Shown here piece after piece: positions 22,998 through 33,150 of a DNA stretch of 64,000 nucleotides (its first letter is position 1; each line of letters opens with the position of its first letter). Source of the stretch: Aeromicrobium stalagmiti (GTDB taxonomy: Bacteria > Actinomycetota > Actinomycetes > Propionibacteriales > Nocardioidaceae); the NCBI RefSeq assembly GCF_013283745.1, contig NZ_JABSTZ010000001.1:638406-702405 (forward strand). The letters are read 5' to 3'. The position numbers and the translations under genes were made by a program. The notes under the pieces were generated by a model, which was given only the letters and a program-made list of their open reading frames with translations, was not told where the DNA came from and did not search any database.

Positions 22998-24106
22998 GCG
23001 ACGCTCCCCTCGAACGAGTCGCGCCAGGCGACGTACTCGGCCTTCTGCTGCTCGTTCTCGACGGTGCTCTCGACGAACACGTGGTCGAAGAGCTCGGCGA
23101 GATCGGGCTCCGGGATGTCCTGGCACGCCTCGCGCAGCCGGACCCCGAGCGCGTCGGCCTCGTCCTCGACGGACCGGAACCACTCGTCGGGGACTCCCTC
23201 GGCGACGAGGTGCAGGCGCACCCGCTCGACCGGGTCCTTGGCCTTCCACGCCTCGACCTCGGCAGCCTCGCGATAGCGGGTCGGGTCGTCCGACGTGGTG
23301 TGCGCGCCCATCCGGTAGGTGACCGCCTCGACGAGGGTCGGTCCCTGGCCGTCGCGGGCCCGCTGCAGCGCCGCCGTCACCACGGCGTGGCACGCGAGCA
23401 CGTCGTTGCCGTCGACCCGCACGCCCGGCAGGCCGAAGCCGTCGGCTCGCTGCGCGATCGGCACCCGCGTCTGGCGCTCGAGCGGCACCGAGATCGCGTA
23501 GTGGTTGTTCTGGCAGAAGAAGACGACCGGCGCCTGGTGCACGGCGGCCCAGTCGAGGGCCTCGTTGAAGTCGCCCTGGCTCGTGGCACCGTCGCCGAGG
23601 TAGGCGATCGACGCGGCGTCGCGCTCGGGGTTGCCGGTGCCGACCAGCCCGTCGAGCGTGAGGGCCATCGCGTAGCCCGTCGCGTGCAGCGTCTGGGAGC
23701 CGATGATGATGTTGGGGAGCGCGACGTGGTGATCGGCGGGGTCCCAGCCGCCGAGGCTCGAGCCCCGGAAGATGCCGAGCAGGTGCACCGGGTCCTCGCC
23801 GCGGCACCACACGACGCCGTGGTCGCGGTAGGTCGGGAAGGCGAAGTCCTGGGGGCGCAGCGCACGTGCGGAGCCGACCTGGGCAGCCTCCTGGCCGAGC
23901 GCCGGGGGCCAGAGCCCGAGCTCGCCGTGGCGCTGCAGCGCGAAGGCCTCGGTGTCGAGGCGGCGCGTCATCACCAGGTCGCGGTAGAGGTCCTGGATGT
24001 CGGCGAGCGTGCCGTCATAGATGTAGCCGGGGCTCGTGGTGCGACGGCCATCAGGCGTCAGCAGCTGGACGAGCGGGGCGTCGGCGTGGTCAGACGGGTC
24101 GGTCAT
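22994..24106 (-). CDS. bkdA: Branched-chain 2-oxoacid dehydrogenase E1 alpha subunit
   Basis: 370 residues. The thiamine-pyrophosphate motif is visible as YLGDGATSQGDFNEALDWAAVHQAPVVFFCQNN (GDG...NN). RHGELGLWPPALGQEAAQVGSA and the phosphorylation-loop-like YRMGAHTTSDDPTRYR are also characteristic of the E1 alpha chain. It is the first gene of the operon and overlaps the E1 beta gene by four bases. The 204-bp gap before the aminotransferase contains a palindrome (24208-24223) that may serve as its operator. Confidence 0.93.
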   Translation of the reverse strand: MTDPSDHADAPLVQLLTPDGRRTTSPGYIYDGTLADIQDLYRDLVMTRRLDTEAFALQRHGELGLWPPALGQEAAQVGSARALRPQDFAFPTYRDHGVVWCRGEDPVHLLGIFRGSSLGGWDPADHHVALPNIIIGSQTLHATGYAMALTLDGLVGTGNPERDAASIAYLGDGATSQGDFNEALDWAAVHQAPVVFFCQNNHYAISVPLERQTRVPIAQRADGFGLPGVRVDGNDVLACHAVVTAALQRARDGQGPTLVEAVTYRMGAHTTSDDPTRYREAAEVEAWKAKDPVERVRLHLVAEGVPDEWFRSVEDEADALGVRLREACQDIPEPDLAELFDHVFVESTVENEQQKAEYVAWRDSFEGSVA

Positions 24107-24207
24107 GCGTCTCCCTCAATCACCCGGGAGGCGGGGTCTCCGCTCCGGAGTCGAAGTTGCGATCCGTCGGTGTCACAGGGTGGCGGACGTCGTCAGGATC
24201 GCACGAA

Positions 24208-24223
24208 CGTGACGGGCGTCACG
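24208..24223. promoter_or_regulatory. Palindrome upstream of the bkd operon
   Basis: CGTGAC-GGGC-GTCACG, six-bp perfect arms, lies about 100 bp upstream of the bkdA start. The rest of 24107-24310 has no gene-like structure. An Lrp/BkdR-type site is possible, but no such regulator is nearby. Confidence 0.35.
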
Positions 24224-24310
24224 CTCAGCACCACCGTAGCCGTCCCCGCACCCCAGATCCACTCGGGACGCTCCTGCCCCCCTCAACGAGTCGAAGACAT
24301 GAGGGTCACG

Positions 24311-25387
24311 TCATGTTCGCGGCGAGCGACCCCGTGCGGTCCTCCACGCGCCCGCCAGCGCGATCAGCTGCGCGTTGACCTCGGGCGCGCCGACGCTGAT
24401 GCGCACGCCCTCGCCCGCGAACGGCCGGACGGAGACGGGGTCGCAGGCCGCGGCGAAGTCGAGCGCGGCCTCGCCGAGCGGCAGCCAGACGAAGTTGGCC
24501 TCCGTCGCCGGGACGTCCCAGCCCTGCCCGCGCAGGGCCTCGACCATCACCTGCCGCTCCTGCACGATCGCCTCGACCCGCTCGTCGAGCGCCGCCTGGG
24601 CCTCGAGCGAGGCGACCGCCGCGACCTGCGACAGGTCGGTCACCGCGAACGGGGGCGTCGCCTTGCGGATCGACTCGGCGATCGCGGGCCGGGCGATCGC
24701 GTAGCCCACCCGAAGACCCGCCAGCCCGTACGCCTTGGAGAACGTGCGCAGCACCACGACGTTGTCGTGCGCGGCCAGGGCCGCGAGCCCGCTCGCCGCC
24801 GCCGGGTCGCGGACGAACTCCACGTACGCCTCGTCGACCACGACCAGCACGTGGCCGGGCACCCGCTCGAGGAACGTCTCGAGCTCGGCGGCCGTCACGA
24901 CCGGGCCCGTGGGGTTGTTGGGCGTGCAGACCAGGACGACCTTGGTGCGGTCGGTGACCGCCGCGGCCATCGCGTCGAGGTCGTGGGTCGCGTCCGGCCG
25001 GAGCGGAACCCGGACGGCGGTGGCCCCTGTGAGGTCGGCCGCGATCGGATAGGCCTCGAACGAGCGCCAGGCGTAGACGATCTCGTCGCCGGCCTCGAGG
25101 TGCGCGTTGAGCAGGGAGAACAGCACCGCGACCGATCCGGTGCCGGCAGCGAGGTGGTCGGGAGACACCCCCAGCCGCTCGGCGAGGGCCTCGTAGAGCG
25201 CCGTCATGCCCGCGTCGGGATAGCGGTTGATGCGACCCAGCTCGGCCGCGGCACGCTCCATCACGCCGGGCAGGGGCGCGTAGGGGTTCTCGTTGCTCGA
25301 GAGCTTGTGGTCCTCGGTGATGGCGGGCTTGCCCGGGCGGTAGACCGGGATCCCGTCGAGCGCCTTCCTGGCGCGCGGGGTGCTCAT
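24311..25387 (-). CDS. HisC/Pat-type PLP-dependent aminotransferase
   Basis: 358 residues, the usual length for histidinol-phosphate or aromatic amino acid aminotransferases. LSSNENPYAPLPGV is the typical N-terminal substrate/PLP segment, CTPNNPTGPV binds PLP, VVDEAYVEF carries the Asp for the pyridine nitrogen, and TFSKAYGLAGLRVGYAIA contains the Schiff-base lysine. No his genes are near. Placement beside bkd suggests Pat (putative phenylalanine/aromatic aminotransferase) or a branched-chain role, not histidine synthesis; this is inference. It ends about 200 bp upstream of bkdA on the same strand. Confidence 0.88.
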   Translation of the reverse strand: MSTPRARKALDGIPVYRPGKPAITEDHKLSSNENPYAPLPGVMERAAAELGRINRYPDAGMTALYEALAERLGVSPDHLAAGTGSVAVLFSLLNAHLEAGDEIVYAWRSFEAYPIAADLTGATAVRVPLRPDATHDLDAMAAAVTDRTKVVLVCTPNNPTGPVVTAAELETFLERVPGHVLVVVDEAYVEFVRDPAAASGLAALAAHDNVVVLRTFSKAYGLAGLRVGYAIARPAIAESIRKATPPFAVTDLSQVAAVASLEAQAALDERVEAIVQERQVMVEALRGQGWDVPATEANFVWLPLGEAALDFAAACDPVSVRPFAGEGVRISVGAPEVNAQLIALAGAWRTARGRSPRT

Positions 25388-25431
25388 GAGCCCACGGTAG
25401 TCCCGGGCGGTCCGGCTGACAGAATCATCTG

Positions 25432-26370
25432 GTGTCAGCCCCCCACGCACGTCTCGGCTACGTGCTCGTCGTCACCGCTGCCGTCCTGTTCGGCATCAAC
25501 GGCGGCGTCTCGCGGGTCGCGATGGGCGCCGGGCTGAGCCCCGAGTCGTTCACGACGCTGCGCATCACCGCGGCGACGCTGGTCTTCGTCGCGTACGCCG
25601 CGTGCTTCCGGCGCAGTGCGCTGCGGCGCCCGCGAGGCACCGCGCTGCTGCTCGTCATCGCCCTCGGGCTGGTCGGCGTCACGGGCCTGCAGCTCACCTA
25701 CAACGTCGCGATCGACCGGCTGCCGCTCGGCATCGCCCTGCTGATCGAGTACCTCGCCCCGGTGCTCGTCGTGCTGTGGGTGCGATTCGTGCGCCGGGAG
25801 CCGGTCCGTCCCCGCATGTGGGCGGCGGTCGCCCTCGCGGTCGCCGGCATCGCGGTCGTCGGCCAGGTCTGGAACGGCCTCGAGCTCGACGGGCTCGGCG
25901 TCGTCATGGCGCTGCTGGCAGCGGTGTGCTTCGCGACGTACTTCCTGCTGGGTGAGCACAACGTCGGCTTCGACGATCCGCTGCGCGTCATCCTGTGGGC
26001 CTTCGTCGTCGCGACCGTCGCGATGAACCTGATCGAGCCGGTGTGGACGACCCCCGACCTGCCCGGCAGCACCTCGCTGCTGGGCCGTCTCGACGACCAT
26101 GCGGTCAGCCCGTGGGTCGCCATCGGGGTCGTCGTCCTGATGGGCACCGTCGTGCCGTTCTTCCTCATGATGGTGTCGCTGCGGCACCTGCCGGCCACGA
26201 TCGTGACCGTCGTGTCGATGCTCGAGCCGGTCATCGCCACGGTCCTCGGGTGGGCGTGGTTCCGCGAGTCGTTGACCGCCGTGCAGCTCGTCGGCGTCGT
26301 GGCGGTGCTCAGCGGCATCGTGCTGGCCCAGACCTCGCGCAGGGTCGAGCTGACGATCCCGCCGCCCTGA
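25432..26370 (+). CDS. EamA/RhtA-family metabolite exporter
   Basis: 312 residues, ten membrane helices in two EamA repeats. The sequence begins with GYVLVVTAAVLFGINGGVSRVAM and ends with VSMLEPVIATVLGWAWFRESLTAVQLVGVVAVLSGIVLAQ, both classical EamA signatures. The substrate is unknown, but relatives export amino acids such as threonine or homoserine. GTG 25432 is preceded by CAGAAT (25420-25425) six nt upstream, consistent with a leaderless start. It is divergent from the aminotransferase. Confidence 0.88.
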   Translation: MSAPHARLGYVLVVTAAVLFGINGGVSRVAMGAGLSPESFTTLRITAATLVFVAYAACFRRSALRRPRGTALLLVIALGLVGVTGLQLTYNVAIDRLPLGIALLIEYLAPVLVVLWVRFVRREPVRPRMWAAVALAVAGIAVVGQVWNGLELDGLGVVMALLAAVCFATYFLLGEHNVGFDDPLRVILWAFVVATVAMNLIEPVWTTPDLPGSTSLLGRLDDHAVSPWVAIGVVVLMGTVVPFFLMMVSLRHLPATIVTVVSMLEPVIATVLGWAWFRESLTAVQLVGVVAVLSGIVLAQTSRRVELTIPPP

Positions 26371-26409
26371 CGCGGGCCCCCGGGCGGGACAGGGTGCAAC
26401 AATCACTCC

Positions 26410-26820
26410 ATGGAGCGTTTCCTCTCGACCTGGCTCGTCAGCGCCGTGGCCCTGTCCGTCGCGGCCTGGCTGCTCGGCGACCACATGAGCATCGGCAACT
26501 CCGGTGACTCGACCTCGACGCAGATCATCGCGGTGCTCGTCGTCGCCCTGTTCTTCACGATCGTCAACAGCATCGTCGGCCCCGTCGTCAAGGTCCTGTC
26601 GCTGCCCTTCATCATCATCACGCTCGGCCTGGCGCTGCTGATCATCAACGCCCTGCTGCTGCTCCTGACCGAGAAGATCGCCGACCTGTTCGACGTCGCC
26701 TTCTACGTCGAGAGCTTCGGCTGGGCCGTCCTGGCCTCGATCGTCATCTCCGTCAGCCAGTCGATCGTCGGCGCGTTCGTCAACCCGCCGAAGCGGGACG
26801 TCCGGGTCTACCGCGACTGA
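26410..26820 (+). CDS. Phage-holin-4_2 family (DUF360) membrane protein
   Basis: 136 residues with four hydrophobic helices. FFTIVNSIVGPVVKVLSLPFIIITLGLALLIINALLLLLTEKI is the conserved core of PF04020. Despite the name the family is chromosomal and not part of a phage here. Its role is unknown, but it often sits beside low-molecular-weight phosphatase genes, as here (2-bp gap). Confidence 0.87.
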   Translation: MERFLSTWLVSAVALSVAAWLLGDHMSIGNSGDSTSTQIIAVLVVALFFTIVNSIVGPVVKVLSLPFIIITLGLALLIINALLLLLTEKIADLFDVAFYVESFGWAVLASIVISVSQSIVGAFVNPPKRDVRVYRD

Positions 26821-26822
26821 TC

Positions 26823-27311
26823 GTGGCCTACCGCGTCGCCCTGGTCTGCCTCGGCAACATCTGCCGATCGCCGATGGCCCACGTCGTCCTGGAGGACCGC
26901 CTGGCGAAGGCGGGCCTCGACGACCGCGTCGAGGTCGTGTCCTCCGGCACCGGCGGGTGGCACGAGGGCGAGCCGATGGACCCCCGCGCGGCCGCCGTGC
27001 TGCGCGACGCCGGCTACGACCCGTCGCGCCACCGGGCGCGGACCTTCTCGACCGACTGGTACGCCGAGAACGACCTCCTGCTGGCGATGGACCACAGCAA
27101 CCACGCCGACATGACCGACCAGGCGCCGACCGTCGCCCAGCAGTCCCAGGTGCGGATGTTCCGCGAGTTCGACCCCGCCGCCGCAGAGGGCGACGACGAG
27201 GTGCCCGACCCGTGGTACGGCGGTGACGACGGCTTCCGCCACGTGCTCGCGATGATCGAGCGCACCACCGACGAGCTCGTCGCCCGGCTCCCCTCGCTCG
27301 TCGACGACTGA
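26823..27311 (+). CDS. Low-molecular-weight protein-tyrosine phosphatase
   Basis: 162 residues. The catalytic P-loop CLGNICRS (9-16) gives the nucleophile C9 and arginine R15, and DPWYGGDDG near 132-140 has the general-acid Asp. It dephosphorylates phosphotyrosine in the cytoplasm or, for the PtpA type, outside. GTG start at 26823, two bases after the stop of the holin-family gene, so the two are cotranscribed. The insertion RMFREFDPAAAEGDDEVP is typical of the actinobacterial branch. Confidence 0.93.
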   Translation: MAYRVALVCLGNICRSPMAHVVLEDRLAKAGLDDRVEVVSSGTGGWHEGEPMDPRAAAVLRDAGYDPSRHRARTFSTDWYAENDLLLAMDHSNHADMTDQAPTVAQQSQVRMFREFDPAAAEGDDEVPDPWYGGDDGFRHVLAMIERTTDELVARLPSLVDD

Positions 27312-27354
27312 CGAGCGTGCACCTCGCGCGCGCCCACGCGGTAACGTCGACGTC

Positions 27355-28221
27355 ATGGCACGCATGGCAGGCACCGCTGCGCGGGCGGAGGCACTCCTCG
27401 GCCTGGGCGTCGTCTCGACGACCCCGGTGGCCGGCGGCGACATCTGCACCGCGACCCGCCTGCGCCTGACCGACGGCCACGGCGCCATCATCAAGACGCG
27501 CCCGCACGCCCCCGAGGGCTTCTTCGCCCGTGAGGCCGAAGGCCTGGCCTGGCTGGCCGAGGCCGGCGGCGCCAAGGTCCCGTCGGTGCTGGCCGTCGCC
27601 GACGACTGCCTCGTCGTCGACTGGATCGAGCCCGGCAAGCCGACGCCCGACCTCGCCGAGCGCTTCGGCCGCGACCTCGCCACGACCCACGCGGCCGGCG
27701 CCGACGCGTTCGGAGCCGCGACCGACGGCTACATCGGGCTCGCCCCCCTGCCCAACCGCACCCTCCCGACCTGGCCGGAGTTCTTCGCGTCCCGCCGCGT
27801 CATGCCCTACGTCCGCGCCGCCGTCGACCGCGAGGCCCTGACGGCGGAGGAGGCGGCCACGATCGAGACCGCGATGCGGCGCATCCACGACCTCGCCGGT
27901 CCGGCCGAGCCGCCGGCCCGCATCCACGGCGACCTGTGGTCGGGCAACCTGGTGTGGGGGTCCGACGGCGACGTCTGGCTCATCGACCCGGCCGCGCACG
28001 GCGGCCACCGCGAGACCGACATCGCGATGCTCTCGCTGTTCGGCGCACCCCACCTGCAGCGCATCCTCGACGCCTACGCCGAGGCCTCCCCGCTCGCCGA
28101 CGGCTGGCACGACCGTCTCCCCCTGCACCAGCTGCACCCGTTGCTCGTGCACGCGGTCCTCTTCGGCGGCACCTACGGCGCCCGCGCGGCCGCCGCCGCA
28201 CGCTCCGTCCTGTCGGCCTGA
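27355..28221 (+). CDS. Fructosamine kinase family protein
   Basis: 288 residues of the protein-kinase-like fructosamine-3-kinase family. [24 protein letters not shown] gives the ATP-lysine and helix C glutamate, and [37 protein letters not shown] supplies the HGDLWSGN catalytic loop and the DPA metal-binding Asp. It phosphorylates sugars attached to amino groups (deglycation). The ATG has TAACGT (27342-27347) seven nt upstream. It lies just before mprA but is probably separate because that gene has its own promoter motif. Confidence 0.9.
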   Translation: MARMAGTAARAEALLGLGVVSTTPVAGGDICTATRLRLTDGHGAIIKTRPHAPEGFFAREAEGLAWLAEAGGAKVPSVLAVADDCLVVDWIEPGKPTPDLAERFGRDLATTHAAGADAFGAATDGYIGLAPLPNRTLPTWPEFFASRRVMPYVRAAVDREALTAEEAATIETAMRRIHDLAGPAEPPARIHGDLWSGNLVWGSDGDVWLIDPAAHGGHRETDIAMLSLFGAPHLQRILDAYAEASPLADGWHDRLPLHQLHPLLVHAVLFGGTYGARAAAAARSVLSA

Positions 28222-28238
28222 TCTCAGGACTCCCTCAG
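28222..28238 (+). promoter_or_regulatory. MprA-box-like direct repeat upstream of mprA
   Basis: TCTCAG (28222-28227) and CCTCAG (28233-28238), spaced 11 bp, one helical turn, in front of the mprA start. The same arrangement precedes pepD, as expected if MprA regulates itself and pepD. Confidence 0.6.
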
Positions 28239-28261
28239 GCATGACGGGCAGACTGTCCCCC

Positions 28262-28954
28262 ATGCGCATCCTTGTCGTCGACGATGACCGTGCTGTGCGC
28301 GACTCGTTGCGCCGGTCCCTGGAGTTCAACGGCTACACCGTCGAGCTCGCCTCGGACGGTGCCGAGGCGCTGGCCCGCGTCCCGCAGATCAACCCCGACG
28401 CCATCGTCATGGACGTCATGATGCCCAGGCTCGACGGCCTCGAGGCCACCCGCGCGCTGCGCAACGCCGGCAACGACGTGCCGATCCTCGTGCTCACCGC
28501 GCGCGACGCGGTGTCCGACCGCGTCGACGGGCTCGACGCCGGCGCCGACGACTACCTGACCAAGCCCTTCGCGCTCGAGGAGCTGCTCGCGCGGATCCGC
28601 TCGCTGCTGCGCCGCTCGTCTCGCGCCGCCGAGGTCGAGCCTGACGAAGCCCCCCTGACGTTCGCCGACCTGTCGCTCGATCCGGTCACGCGCGAGGTCA
28701 CGCGTGGCAAGCGGTCGCTGTCGCTGACCCGCACGGAGTTCGCGCTGCTCGAGCTGTTCCTGCAGCGCCCCAAGCGGGTGCTGGAGCGCTCGTTCATCCT
28801 CGAGGAGGTCTGGGGCTTCGACTTCCCGACGACGGCCAACTCGCTCGAGGTCTACGTCGGCTACGTCCGCCGCAAGCTCGAGGCCGAGGGCGAGCCGCGC
28901 CTGCTGCACACCGTGCGGGGGGTCGGGTACGTCCTGCGCGAGACTCCCCCGTGA
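28262..28954 (+). CDS. mprA: Response regulator MprA
   Basis: 230 residues. The receiver has acidic D7-D9, phospho-acceptor D51 in VMDVMMPR and lysine in YLTKPF. The OmpR winged helix carries [31 protein letters not shown] and [16 protein letters not shown], close to mycobacterial MprA (Rv0981). It was started at ATG 28262, since MRILVVDDD is the usual N-terminus. It overlaps mprB by four bases and is followed by pepD, the same order as in Mycobacterium. In that genus the system answers envelope stress; here that is inferred from synteny. Confidence 0.92.
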   Translation: MRILVVDDDRAVRDSLRRSLEFNGYTVELASDGAEALARVPQINPDAIVMDVMMPRLDGLEATRALRNAGNDVPILVLTARDAVSDRVDGLDAGADDYLTKPFALEELLARIRSLLRRSSRAAEVEPDEAPLTFADLSLDPVTREVTRGKRSLSLTRTEFALLELFLQRPKRVLERSFILEEVWGFDFPTTANSLEVYVGYVRRKLEAEGEPRLLHTVRGVGYVLRETPP

Positions 28955-30357
28955 TCGACTCGGTCCACCGCGAGCTCCAGAAGGTCACCGGGCGGATGAC
29001 GCTCGGGCTGCGCGTCGCGGTCCTGACGTCGATGTCGGTGGCGCTGACGCTCAGCGTCGTCAGCGCCGCGGTCTACGTCATCGTCCGGGCGGAGTTCCAG
29101 AGCTCGCTGGACGACTCGATGCTGCGGCGTGCGACCGCCTCGGTCGAGGCGGGCGTCGCCGACACCGCCGTCAACGCCGGGCTGCCGAAGTACTTCCAGC
29201 AGATCGCCGACGTGCAGTTCTTCCTCATCAAGGGCGGCGACCTGTTCGCGCCGGCCGGCAGCGACCGCACCACGGTCTCGGCGTTCAAGAGCTATGAGGA
29301 GATCGAGGTCTCGGTCGGCCAGCGACCCCGGTCGATGCGCACCGTGCTGATCGACGGCACTCCCTACCGCGTCGTCGCGGTGCAGGCCAAGAGCGGCACG
29401 GCACTGGTCGTCGCCCAGTCGATGGAGTCGATCGACCACGCCCTGCAGCGGCTCCAGCTGATCCTGCTGCTGAGCACCGTCGCCGGCGTCGCGATCGCGG
29501 GTCTGGCCGGCTGGGGCGTCGCGACCAACGGCCTGCGCCCGGTCCGCCGGCTCACCGCCGCGACCGAGCGGGTCGCGCGGACGTCCGAGCTCAAGCCCAT
29601 CGAGGTCACCGGGCACGACGAGCTGGCGCGCCTCACGACGTCGTTCAACGCGATGCTCCAGGCCCTCGACGCGTCGCAGGAGCGCCAGCGTCAGCTCGTC
29701 GCCGACGCCGGGCACGAGCTGCGCACCCCGCTGACGAGCCTGCGCACCAACATCGAGCTCATCGGGCAGGCCGCCGACAGCAGCGAGCGACAGCTCACCG
29801 CCGAGCAGCGTCACGAGATCATGGACGACGTCCGGGCGCAGCTGGAGGAGCTCACGACCCTGGTCGGCGACCTCGTCGAGCTGGCCCGCGACGAGCCCAT
29901 GACCCGAACGCCCGAGCCGCTGGACTTCGCCGACGTGGTCAACCAGGCCGCCGACCGCGTGCGCCTGCGCGCCCACGAGGTCAGCCTCGACGTCGACGTG
30001 CACCCGTGGATGGTGATCGGGGAGCCGCAGCTGCTCGAGCGCGCCGTCACCAACCTGCTCGACAACGCCGCCAAGTGGAGCCCACCGGAGGGCACGATCC
30101 ACGTGCGCCTCGTCGACGGCGTGCTGACCGTCCGCGACGAGGGACCCGGCATCCAGCCCGAGGACCTGCCGCACATCTTCGACCGGTTCTACCGGTCCAG
30201 CGAGGCACGCACGCTGCCCGGATCGGGACTCGGCCTCTCGATCGTCAAGCGGGCCGCCGAGCGACACGGCGGCACCGTGGAGGTTTCGTCCCCTGCCGGT
30301 GAGGGAACCACGTTCACACTCACGCTGCCGGAGACCCCGGCACCCGAGGACGACTGA
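28951..30357 (+). CDS. mprB: Sensor histidine kinase MprB
   Basis: 468 residues. Membrane helix 1 (about 22-46), an extracytoplasmic sensor of about 110 residues, helix 2 (about 165-187), a HAMP domain (to about 240), then H-box [12 protein letters not shown] with H255, N-box [12 protein letters not shown]1 DEGPGI and G2 [13 protein letters not shown] start overlaps the mprA stop (GTGA). It is the kinase of the MprA regulator and precedes pepD. The stress it senses is inferred from mycobacterial relatives, where the sensor loop binds the DnaK chaperone. Confidence 0.92.
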   Translation: MIDSVHRELQKVTGRMTLGLRVAVLTSMSVALTLSVVSAAVYVIVRAEFQSSLDDSMLRRATASVEAGVADTAVNAGLPKYFQQIADVQFFLIKGGDLFAPAGSDRTTVSAFKSYEEIEVSVGQRPRSMRTVLIDGTPYRVVAVQAKSGTALVVAQSMESIDHALQRLQLILLLSTVAGVAIAGLAGWGVATNGLRPVRRLTAATERVARTSELKPIEVTGHDELARLTTSFNAMLQALDASQERQRQLVADAGHELRTPLTSLRTNIELIGQAADSSERQLTAEQRHEIMDDVRAQLEELTTLVGDLVELARDEPMTRTPEPLDFADVVNQAADRVRLRAHEVSLDVDVHPWMVIGEPQLLERAVTNLLDNAAKWSPPEGTIHVRLVDGVLTVRDEGPGIQPEDLPHIFDRFYRSSEARTLPGSGLGLSIVKRAAERHGGTVEVSSPAGEGTTFTLTLPETPAPEDD

Positions 30358-30391
30358 GCGCCTGCCGGTTCTTCGGCCGCTCACACTCCAC

Positions 30392-30408
30392 TCTCAGATC
30401 AGTCTCAG
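30392..30408 (+). promoter_or_regulatory. MprA-box-like direct repeat upstream of pepD
   Basis: TCTCAG (30392-30397) and TCTCAG (30403-30408), 11-bp period, about 17 bp before the pepD ATG at 30425. It is nearly identical to the pair upstream of mprA. Confidence 0.6.
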
Positions 30409-30424
30409 TGATAGGCGAGAATCT

Positions 30425-32098
<1,674 letters not shown>

Positions 32099-32115
32099 GT
32101 CGCACCGACCCCGAT

Positions 32116-32146
32116 GGACCCGTCTCCCGCTCGCGGGGGCGGGTCC
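32116..32146 (+). terminator. Terminator after pepD
   Basis: GGACCCG (32116-32122) pairs with CGGGTCC (32140-32146), with additional GC pairs possible in the loop. It ends the mprAB-pepD unit. Confidence 0.7.
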
Positions 32147-32226
32147 GTCGTCGATCTCGGCCGGTTCTCGGGGTGGATGGCCGAAATCCGCTCGTCCTGG
32201 TCTGCAGGCGTCACTAGCGTGGAGCC

Positions 32227-33150
32227 GTGAAGACCGACCGCGACCTCTCGCTGCCCGCGATGCTCGTCACGGTCCTGCTGTGGGCGTCTGCCTTCGTCGG
32301 CATCCGTGCGGTCGGCGACACGTTCTCGCCCGGCTCGCTCACCCTCGGACGCCTGGTGATCGGCGCCGTCGCGCTGGCCCTGCTGGCACGACCGAGCCGT
32401 CGCACGATCCCCCGCGGCCGTGGTCTGCTGCTCGTCGCGATCTACGGCCTGACCTGGTCGGTCGCCTACAACATCGCGCTCAACGCCGCCGAGCGCGATC
32501 TCGACGCCGGCACCACGGCGCTCATCGTCAACATCGGGCCGGCCCTCGTCGCCCTGCTCGCCGGTGTCGTCCTCAAGGAGGGCTTCCCCCGGCCGCTGAT
32601 CGTCGGCATGGTCGTCGCGTTCAGCGGCGTGGCGCTCATCGCTCTCAGCACCGACCAGGACTCCACCGCCGTTGACACCGCCAGCACGACCGGTGTCGTG
32701 CTGTGCGTGCTCGCGGCGGTCTTCTACGCCACCGGCGCGCTGGTGCAGAAGCCTGCGCTGGCGTTCGTCAGCCCCATCATGTGCGTCTGGCTCGGCTGCG
32801 TCATCGGCGCCGTCGCCTGCCTGCCGTTCGCGCCGGCGCTGGTCGACGAGGTGGCCGGCGCCTCGCTGCACGACCTGCTCTGGCTGGTCTACCTCGGGGT
32901 CTTCCCCACGGCGATCGGCTTCACCACCTGGTCCTACGCGCTGCAGCGCATCTCGGCGGGCCAGGCCGCGTCGACCACCTACCTCGTTCCCGCCGTCGCC
33001 ACCCTGATCTCGTGGGCCGTGCTCGACGAGGTGCCGGCAGCCCTGGCGTTCGTCGGCGGCGCCCTGTGCCTGCTCGGTGTCGCGATCACCCGGCTGCGGT
33101 CGCGAGGGCCGCGCCCACCCGCACCGGATCCGGCGACGGCGCGTCGATGA
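32227..33150 (+). CDS. EamA-family transporter
   Basis: 307 residues and ten helices, two EamA repeats (LLWASAFVGIRAVGDTFSPG early, ASTTYLVPAVATLISWAVLDEVPAALAFVGGALCLLGVAI late). The GTG start follows TAGCGT (32215-32220) by six nt, a leaderless arrangement. The 3' end overlaps the convergent MmgE/PrpD gene by 65 bp; both proteins keep family-typical C-termini, so neither frame can be discarded. The substrate is unknown. Confidence 0.87.
   Translation: MKTDRDLSLPAMLVTVLLWASAFVGIRAVGDTFSPGSLTLGRLVIGAVALALLARPSRRTIPRGRGLLLVAIYGLTWSVAYNIALNAAERDLDAGTTALIVNIGPALVALLAGVVLKEGFPRPLIVGMVVAFSGVALIALSTDQDSTAVDTASTTGVVLCVLAAVFYATGALVQKPALAFVSPIMCVWLGCVIGAVACLPFAPALVDEVAGASLHDLLWLVYLGVFPTAIGFTTWSYALQRISAGQAASTTYLVPAVATLISWAVLDEVPAALAFVGGALCLLGVAITRLRSRGPRPPAPDPATARR

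Noticed and set aside
23081..25537. An 818-codon plus-strand frame opposite the bkdA and aminotransferase genes
   Set aside because: Mirror frame of conserved enzymes with no recognisable domain.
26410..26820. A phage holin, hence a prophage remnant
   Set aside because: The PF04020 family is chromosomal in actinobacteria and no other phage genes surround it.
25435..28329. A 964-codon minus-strand frame across five plus-strand genes
   Set aside because: Low-complexity Arg/Asp/Gly sequence lying opposite four or more recognisable protein families.
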